From: Hymenobacter sp. ISL-91
GTDB lineage: Bacteria > Bacteroidota > Bacteroidia > Cytophagales > Hymenobacteraceae
Assembly (NCBI RefSeq): GCF_018613725.1
Contig: NZ_JAGGPS010000033.1
Span: 1-53,120, forward strand
Length of the DNA stretch: 53,120 nucleotides
Reading direction: 5' to 3'
The notes beneath the pieces were generated by a model, which was not told the DNA's origin, made no database searches, and saw only the letters and a list, made by a program, of their open reading frames with translations. The position numbers were made by a program, and so were the translations under genes. Of the stretch, positions 48,201 to 53,120 are shown one piece after another. Positions within the stretch are counted from its first letter, which is position 1; each line of letters opens with the position of its first letter.

Positions 48201-50462
48201 AAGCTGATACTCAACAACCAGCAGTGGGCCGTGCAGCCGAACAACGAGCTGCGCTACAACATGAACACCGGCGCTATCCGGGCCGAGAACGTGCTGTTAA
48301 GCCAGGGCGACCAGCGCATTGCCCTGCAGACGTTGGCCGGTGCCGGCTACCCGCTGCAGGCCCAGTTCAGTAACCTCAACCTGAATGCGCTGGCCACCGC
48401 CGGCGGCCTCCAGGATTCGCTGGTGGGCGGCATGCTCAATGGCCAGGCCGTAATAAAGTCGCTGGGCCAGCCCAACATGGGCTTTACGGCCGATGCCAGC
48501 CTGCGCGGGCTGGCCTACAGCAAAACCCTGCTCGGTGACTTGGCCCTGAAAGCCAGCAACCCCGCCGCCGACCGCTACAACATGGACCTGCGCCTGACGG
48601 GTGGCCCCAACAACAACGATGTGCGCGTGAGCGGTGACTATCTGGCCAGCGGCGCGCTGGATATGCAGGCCGACGTCGCACGTTTTGCGCTGGGTACCGT
48701 CGAGCCTTTCTCGCTGGGCGAAATCAAGGAAACGACCGGTTACCTGAGCGGCCAACTCGATATTGCCGGCACCGCCTCGGCGCCCGAAGTGCGCGGCAGG
48801 CTGACCACCAACGACGCGGGCTTCACGCTCAGCCAACTCGGCGCGCCCTTCACGCTGCCCCGGCAGGATCTGACATTTGATGAGCAGGGCATCCGCCTCA
48901 ACGACTTCGTAATTCTGGACTCGCTGCAGAACCGGGCCGTGGTGGACGGCTATGTGCTGACCCAGAACTTCATCGACTATGGCTTCCGGCTCGATGCCAC
49001 GACCGAGGACTTTATTGCCGTGCAGAGCAGCCAGCGCGACAACCCACTGTTCTGGGGCAAGCTCATCGTCGATTCGAAGTCGCGCATTACCGGCGACCTG
49101 AACCTGATGAAAGTGCGTACCACGGCCAGCGTCGAGGAGGGCTCGAATTTCTTTGTGGCCGTGCCCAACGACGAAGCCGACAAAGTCAGCTCTGAGGGCA
49201 TTGTGGAGTTCGTGGACAAGAGCGCCCCGATTGATACCATGCTGCTGCGGCAGCTGGCCCGCCAGGATTCGGCCAAAACGGCCTCCGGCTACGACATTGC
49301 CGCCACCATCACCGTTACCGACGAGACGCCGTTTACGGTTATTATTGATGAAGCCTCGGGCGACAACCTGAAAGTGCGGGCCAACGGCACACTCAATACC
49401 GCCATCGATCCGGTGGGCAACATCACGCTCAGCGGCCGGCTGGTGGTGGAAAGCGGCAGCTACCACCTTTCGCTCTACGACGTAACCGAGCGCGACTTCC
49501 AGATTGCCGAGGGTAGCACCATTACCTGGTCGGGCGACCCTTACAACGGCATTGCCGACGTATCCGCTATTTACGTGGCTAAGGCCGCGCCCGCCGAGTT
49601 GCTTTCGGGCCAGGGGGTGAGCGATGAAACCCTGAAATCGACGGCCCGCAATACGCTGCCCTTCAATGTATACCTGAACGTAGACGGGCAGCTGCTTCAG
49701 CCGGCCATCAGCTTTGATATCCGACTGCCTGAGGATTCGCGCTCCGACCTGCGTACCCAGATTGAGAACCGACTGGCCCAGCTTCGCCAGCCCAGCCAGA
49801 CCGACGAGCTGAACAAGCAGGTGTTCTCGCTGCTGGTTCTCAACCGCTTCCTGGCCGAAAATCCTTTTGAAAGCAGTGGCGGCAGCATCGTGGCCGACCA
49901 GTTGCGGGGCAGCGCCAGCCAGGTGCTCACCGAGCAGCTCAACAAGCTAACCGGCTCCTACCTCTCCAACCTGGGGGTGGAACTGGGCGTGAATTCGCAG
50001 GCCGATTACTCTTCGGGATCCGAAAAAACCCGCACCGACCTGAACGTAGCCGTGCGCCGGCAGCTGTTCAACGACCGGGTAACCGTGCGCTTGGGTACCG
50101 ATGTCCCGCTGGCCGGCGGCAACCAGGCCAGCACCGGCCAGCAAAGTGTGAGCAACTTCGCCGGCGACGTGAGCATCGAGTACGATATTCTGGCAAACGG
50201 CCGTCTGCGCCTGCGTGCTTACCGCAACAATGCCTACGGCGACATCGACGGTCAGTACGTGCGCAACGGTGCCTCGCTGATTTACCAGCGCGACTATAAG
50301 AACTTTGCCGACCTGTTCAAGGGTATCGACAAGGATGTGAAGGAGCGCAACAAAGAAATCCGCAAGGAGCAGAAACAGGAGAAAAAGGCCGCTGCCGACT
50401 CGGTAAACACTACTGCCATCGTGCCCCGTCGCGACTCGGCTCGGGTAGCCAACCGGAAATAG
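45285..50462 (+). CDS. tamB: Translocation and assembly module protein TamB
   Basis: The 1725-residue inner-membrane-anchored periplasmic protein spans the envelope and is thought to move lipids or help insert outer-membrane proteins with its TamA/TamL partner. The start is a TTG (LPVYLRRILYALLGL); no in-frame ATG is near upstream. A single N-terminal membrane anchor (about residues 7-29) is followed by an AsmA-like start (TPSGQDFVASQAQKYLRDKL) and a very long beta-rich region. The C-terminal DUF490/TamB domain covers about 1330-1690: NITLSGRLVVESGSYHLSLY, LPFNVYLNVDGQLLQPAISF, then LAENPFESSGG and RQLFNDRVTVRLGTDVPLAG. A basic tail with coiled-coil-like EQKQEKKAAAD ends it. The lipoprotein-type TamA gene follows by about 120 bp. 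Confidence 0.95.
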   Translation: MPVYLRRILYALLGLVGLILLLLVGLFLYVQTPSGQDFVASQAQKYLRDKLQTDVRIGKFRSDLRNTISFDDVYLADQQGDTLVSVGHLGVNIDIFALLDSKIKISSLELNDGRIAISRTEPDSISNYDFILNAFATGDTATTTPTAADTTGAGFTYDIGDAKLTNILLTYKDAVDGLDLRTKVGALALSMDEVDVDNSIYKVNEVALKNTTINFAQTKIPPDSPADTAALTLQFGLRKARLDNVALTYRNQPSAQYINTRIGEAEITADNIDLINSRVALDKLTLRNTTFAYAQNEEVPTEQRVINPAEAVRDLNKSVENATNQEASWVVTLNESDISGVDVAFDNFNEPRLKSKVRGMDYNHLKFSNLTLNTENLRYSENSTTGRIMQLSGQEQSGFAVTRAQADVVFDSTQTRLDNLDLVTPHTRIRRTLAMQYQSLDAIADDLANLRLEADLRDTRLGFRDILYLAPDLIDTPPFTTGPNQSVLLSGKVSGRVSDLRIQGLEVVGLRNTQLVASGRIQGLPETDRRLYADLNIQKFVTTNADIRSLVPRGTIPAGYSLPPLMRVSGTFKGRPTALVFDTDLKATTTYGNLAAQVNVGAGPAGQEPVRAVFSTQQLNVGKLIGDPTIGTVTASSTLTGRGGLDPNQLRGQLNANVQQATYNGYTYRGIVAKVDIDRNRYVVDASSKDDPNLNLDLLATIDLRNASNPTYTVDRLNLRGANLTALGFYTGGNLSVQGDLQANLSGSDLNTINGTFSGNRIAIVSDGKPFVLDSVSGRILQRTGRTEVDFASSVADLTLRGNTRLGDIATALEQHIDRYFALPGVQYRPGGPYRQFTFEAQVKEPKVFSAFVPDLQQLTPFKLTGSFDSREADLRLNTRIARIKYAGYQLDSLRFAVSSDPQKLDYGLRLDQITQDTTLNLPNPTLNGSIADNKVGTELRIARNDSTVNLDLGGVLQVYERGTTYGFSFDPKLILNNQQWAVQPNNELRYNMNTGAIRAENVLLSQGDQRIALQTLAGAGYPLQAQFSNLNLNALATAGGLQDSLVGGMLNGQAVIKSLGQPNMGFTADASLRGLAYSKTLLGDLALKASNPAADRYNMDLRLTGGPNNNDVRVSGDYLASGALDMQADVARFALGTVEPFSLGEIKETTGYLSGQLDIAGTASAPEVRGRLTTNDAGFTLSQLGAPFTLPRQDLTFDEQGIRLNDFVILDSLQNRAVVDGYVLTQNFIDYGFRLDATTEDFIAVQSSQRDNPLFWGKLIVDSKSRITGDLNLMKVRTTASVEEGSNFFVAVPNDEADKVSSEGIVEFVDKSAPIDTMLLRQLARQDSAKTASGYDIAATITVTDETPFTVIIDEASGDNLKVRANGTLNTAIDPVGNITLSGRLVVESGSYHLSLYDVTERDFQIAEGSTITWSGDPYNGIADVSAIYVAKAAPAELLSGQGVSDETLKSTARNTLPFNVYLNVDGQLLQPAISFDIRLPEDSRSDLRTQIENRLAQLRQPSQTDELNKQVFSLLVLNRFLAENPFESSGGSIVADQLRGSASQVLTEQLNKLTGSYLSNLGVELGVNSQADYSSGSEKTRTDLNVAVRRQLFNDRVTVRLGTDVPLAGGNQASTGQQSVSNFAGDVSIEYDILANGRLRLRAYRNNAYGDIDGQYVRNGASLIYQRDYKNFADLFKGIDKDVKERNKEIRKEQKQEKKAAADSVNTTAIVPRRDSARVANRK

Positions 50463-50486
50463 GGGCAGTTAAAAATTGAAAAGAAC

Positions 50487-50590
50487 GTCGTGCTGAGCGT
50501 AGCCGAAGCATCTCTACCGCAGTGGTAACCCTTGCGTTAAGAGTAGTATTGCAGTAGAGATGCTTCGCCTCCGGCTACGCTCAGCATGAC
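50487..50590. repeat. Inverted repeat (GTCATGCTGAGCG family), overlaps tamL start
   Basis: Arms at 50487-50520 and 50551-50590 are complementary apart from a six-base insertion in the right arm and a few mismatches, sharing GCTGAGCGTAGCC and CGAAGCATCTCTAC. It is related to the element at 5938-6052. It fills the tamB-tamL gap, and its last bases contain the ATG at 50586 that opens the tamL reading frame. Confidence 0.87.
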
Positions 50591-53051
50591 AGCCGTCATA
50601 CCAAAGAATTCCTCGTCCGTGCCTCAACTTCAACCTCACCGCCCCTTGTTTTCCCGCTTTACCCGCTCCGGTCGCCGGTTGGTGGCGGGGTTGCTGCTGG
50701 CCGGGCTGGCCGGGTGTAGCGGCCTCAAGTTTATTCCCGACGACGCCCGCCTCTACACGGGGAGCACTGTGACGCTCAAATCGAACACCGGCACCCCGAT
50801 TCCGAACGAAGCGGCGGTGCAGACCCAGCTGGAAGCCGTGATTTCGCCCCAGCCCAATGCCTCCATTCTTGGGATGCGGCCCAAGCTGTATTTCTGGCAC
50901 ATGGGCGTGGGCAAAATGAAGGGCCTGGGCCACTGGCTGGCCAACAAGTACGGCGAGGAGCCAGTGCTTTTCAGCGAGGTAGATACTGCCCGCGTGGCGA
51001 CCCTGATGCTCAACCGCCTCAACAACGACGGCTTTTTCAAGCCCGAGGTGCGCAGCAACATAAAGCTTGAAGCGCGCACGGCCGCGGTCGATTATGAGGC
51101 CCGCGTTAACCAGGTGTACCGCATCAAGGAAATCTTCTTCCCCGAGCGCGACACCCTGCTCGACCGCGACATTCGGGCTACCCAGGCCGGCTCGCTGTTG
51201 AAAGTAGGCGACCCTTATGATTTGCAAACCTTCGTCAACGAGCGGATACGCATCGATAACGAGCTCAAGAACAAGGGCTATTACTACTTCGCCCCCGATT
51301 ACCTGCTGTTTCAGGTAGACAGCACCCTCGATAATCAGGTGAACGTGTACCTGAAGGTGAAAGGCAGTATTCCGGCCAACGCCGCCCAGCCCTACGTGCT
51401 CAACCGCGTGGTGCTCGACACCGACTATACGCTCCAGGACACGACGATGAACGAGACGCCCATCCGATACCAGGGCTACCGTTATTACCCCGACGAGTCG
51501 ATGTTCAAGGCCAAGGCCATTACCAATGCCGTGTTCCTGTATCCCGACAGCCTGTACCGCCGCCGCCGCGCCGACCAGACGCTGAGCCGGCTGATGAGTT
51601 TGGGTACCTTCCGCTTCGTCGACCAGCAGTTCCGGCCCGCCCGCAACAAGCCCGACTCGCTGCAGTACGGCTTCCTGAACGCCATTGTACGAATGACGCA
51701 GGTGCCCAAAAAGTCCATTCGGGCCGAGGTGCAGATGAACGTATCGAACCTGTTTGTGGGGCCGGGCGTGTTGGTGCAGTACCGTAACCGCTCGGCGCTA
51801 CGTGGGGCCGAGCAGTTGCTCATCAACGCCAAAGCCTCCGTAGAAACCGGCCAGGGCGAAGCCCTGTCGGGGGTGACTTCCACCCAGTACGGCATCGATG
51901 CCCAGCTGCTGGTGCCCCGTCTGATTACACCGCCCTTCAATTTCCGGCTGCTCAACTCCGACTTTCAGCCCCGCACCTTCTTTGAGGCTGGCGTGAAGTA
52001 TGTCGACCGCACCAAATTTTTCACGCAGCAGGTGTTCAATGCGGGCTACGGCTACACCTGGAAAACCAAGCTCACTAACGAGCAGCGCCTGCAGCCCATC
52101 GACCTGCAGTACGTGCGTCTGAGCAATACCCAGCCCGTATTCGAGAACCTACTCAACAAGCGGCCCTTTCTCAAGCAGAGCTTCCGGCAGCAGTTCATTC
52201 TGGGTTCCTCCTACACCTACACCTACAACCAGCAGGTGCTCGAACAGCGCCGTAACCAGATTTACTTCAGTGGTGGCGTGGAGCTATCGGGTAACCTGGC
52301 CTACCTGCTGAAAAGCCTGAGCGGGGCGGCAAAAGAACCTGAGGGCGACCAGCAGGTGTATAAAATAGGAGGGCAGCAGTTCTCGCAGTACTCCAAGGTC
52401 AACCTGGAGTTTCGTAATTATTACCGCACTAGTAGCAACCCCACCAGCGGTAACAAAATAGCTGGCCGGCTGCTCATCGGGGCGGGCCTGCCCTACCTCA
52501 ACTCGCGGGTGCTGCCTTATTTCAAACAGTACGGCATTGGTGGCCCCAATAGTGTGCGGGCCTTCGCGGCCCGGGGCGTGGGGCCGGGTACCTACCGCGT
52601 GCCCCTCGAAAACTCCAACGGTGGCTTCTACGACCAGGTGGGCGACATCCGGCTCGAAGGCAACCTGGAATACCGGCACGACTTGTTTCCGTACGTGAAG
52701 GGCGCCGTATTCATTGATGCAGGCAACATCTGGCTGGTAAACCCCGACGCCAGCCGCCCCACCTTCGACAGCAGTGGCAAGCCCGACGGCAAAAACGGGC
52801 AGTTCCAGTTCAATTCCTTCTTCAAGGAGCTGGCCGTGGGCGCGGGTGTGGGCATCCGCATCGATGTGCAGTTCTTCGTCATCCGCCTCGACGCCGCCAT
52901 ACCCATCCGCTACCCCTACGCCAACACCGATGGTCAGTTTTCCGTCGACCCAACTATCCCAGCTCCTCCGGGCAAAGTCTTCACTTTCGAGAAAAGTCTT
53001 ACCGGCATCGGCGCCTACCGGCTCAACATTGGTATTGGCTATCCATTCTAA
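50586..53051 (+). CDS. tamL: Lipoprotein-type BamA/TamA family protein (TamL)
   Basis: The protein has 821 residues from ATG 50586, or 810 from the in-frame GTG at 50619. A lipobox LAGC (Cys44 in the long form) after a hydrophobic stretch marks it as an outer-membrane lipoprotein, the feature of the Bacteroidota TamA variant TamL. POTRA domains follow (about 50-430; VARVNQVYRIKEIFFP-like strands and PYVLNRVVLDTDYTLQD), then a C-terminal Omp85 barrel with the lid-loop motif in SVRAFAARGVGPGTYR and a final aromatic strand YRLNIGIGYPF. It follows tamB on the same strand, its known partner. The ATG lies inside a dispersed repeat, and the eleven residues before the GTG look unlike a signal peptide, so the GTG start is plausible. 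Confidence 0.94.
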   Translation: MTAVIPKNSSSVPQLQPHRPLFSRFTRSGRRLVAGLLLAGLAGCSGLKFIPDDARLYTGSTVTLKSNTGTPIPNEAAVQTQLEAVISPQPNASILGMRPKLYFWHMGVGKMKGLGHWLANKYGEEPVLFSEVDTARVATLMLNRLNNDGFFKPEVRSNIKLEARTAAVDYEARVNQVYRIKEIFFPERDTLLDRDIRATQAGSLLKVGDPYDLQTFVNERIRIDNELKNKGYYYFAPDYLLFQVDSTLDNQVNVYLKVKGSIPANAAQPYVLNRVVLDTDYTLQDTTMNETPIRYQGYRYYPDESMFKAKAITNAVFLYPDSLYRRRRADQTLSRLMSLGTFRFVDQQFRPARNKPDSLQYGFLNAIVRMTQVPKKSIRAEVQMNVSNLFVGPGVLVQYRNRSALRGAEQLLINAKASVETGQGEALSGVTSTQYGIDAQLLVPRLITPPFNFRLLNSDFQPRTFFEAGVKYVDRTKFFTQQVFNAGYGYTWKTKLTNEQRLQPIDLQYVRLSNTQPVFENLLNKRPFLKQSFRQQFILGSSYTYTYNQQVLEQRRNQIYFSGGVELSGNLAYLLKSLSGAAKEPEGDQQVYKIGGQQFSQYSKVNLEFRNYYRTSSNPTSGNKIAGRLLIGAGLPYLNSRVLPYFKQYGIGGPNSVRAFAARGVGPGTYRVPLENSNGGFYDQVGDIRLEGNLEYRHDLFPYVKGAVFIDAGNIWLVNPDASRPTFDSSGKPDGKNGQFQFNSFFKELAVGAGVGIRIDVQFFVIRLDAAIPIRYPYANTDGQFSVDPTIPAPPGKVFTFEKSLTGIGAYRLNIGIGYPF

Positions 53052-53080
53052 GCTGTTAACAAACCCAGGTTGTGGAGGTC

Positions 53081-53120
53081 GGTGTAGGGGCGGGGCTTGT
53101 CCCCGCCCGCCGTTCACGCC
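53081..53120. repeat. Copy of the GGTGTAGGGGCGGGG repeat arm, cut by window end
   Basis: The stretch matches 34178-34217 with about two differences (one T for C in the centre, and one in the flank) and is interrupted by the window end. The matching second arm would be expected just outside. It starts 30 bp after the tamL stop. Confidence 0.8.

Noticed and set aside
1..53120. CRISPR arrays, tRNA or rRNA genes, insertion sequences, phage or toxin-antitoxin genes
   Set aside because: I looked for regularly spaced repeats, cloverleaf-like segments and transposase, integrase or toxin motifs and found none.

Overview
The window looks like chromosomal DNA of a high-GC Bacteroidota, most likely Hymenobacter or a close relative. 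The evidence is a SusC/SusD pair, a protein with a type IX secretion (T9SS) C-terminal signal, a DUF5686 outer-membrane protein, a TamB plus lipoprotein-type TamA (TamL) pair, no obvious Shine-Dalgarno sites, and intergenic hairpin repeats of the kind common in Hymenobacter. The genus is an inference. No rRNA, tRNA, CRISPR array, prophage or insertion sequence was seen.

Positions 1-20400 form one leftward (minus-strand) array of 15 genes that covers nearly the whole route from pectin to central metabolism. In transcription order they are kduD, kduI, susC, susD, a KdgF-like cupin, a pectinesterase-PL10 pectate lyase fusion, uxaB, uxaA, uxaC, kdgK, a KDPG aldolase, an ExuT-type hexuronate transporter, a small DUF4440-like secreted protein, class I fructose-1,6-bisphosphatase and a divergent aldehyde dehydrogenase cut by the window start. 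Unsaturated uronates from the lyase go through KdgF, KduI and KduD. Galacturonate goes through UxaC, UxaB and UxaA. Both arms meet at 2-keto-3-deoxygluconate, which KdgK and the aldolase turn into pyruvate and glyceraldehyde-3-phosphate. The bisphosphatase supplies the gluconeogenic step needed on such carbon sources.

A divergent LacI-family regulator follows (20714-21739). A small TetR plus isochorismatase-like hydrolase module (21844-23194) lies next to it and has its own pair of palindromic sites. A second leftward pectin operon (23321-29594) encodes a CE12 acetylesterase-GH28 polygalacturonase fusion, a GH105 unsaturated uronyl hydrolase with an extra C-terminal domain, and a GH43 enzyme. 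A 30-bp sequence (28/30 identical) occurs upstream of the first gene of each pectin operon and nowhere else that I noticed. It is a strong candidate for the shared LacI operator.

From 30 to 38 kb the content is mixed: a chimeric pseudogene built from a copy of the nearby short alpha/beta hydrolase, a secreted hydrolase with TPR repeats, the intact short hydrolase, a cyclase-family protein, a small orphan, a DUF5686 protein and a thioredoxin-reductase-like flavoprotein. From 38 kb onward come a large AT-richer T9SS cargo protein with calcium-binding-type repeats, a 4-alpha-glucanotransferase with two starch-binding domains, and the divergent tamB-tamL pair. Several families of long inverted repeats sit between genes, and in two places they contribute start or stop codons to neighbouring genes.
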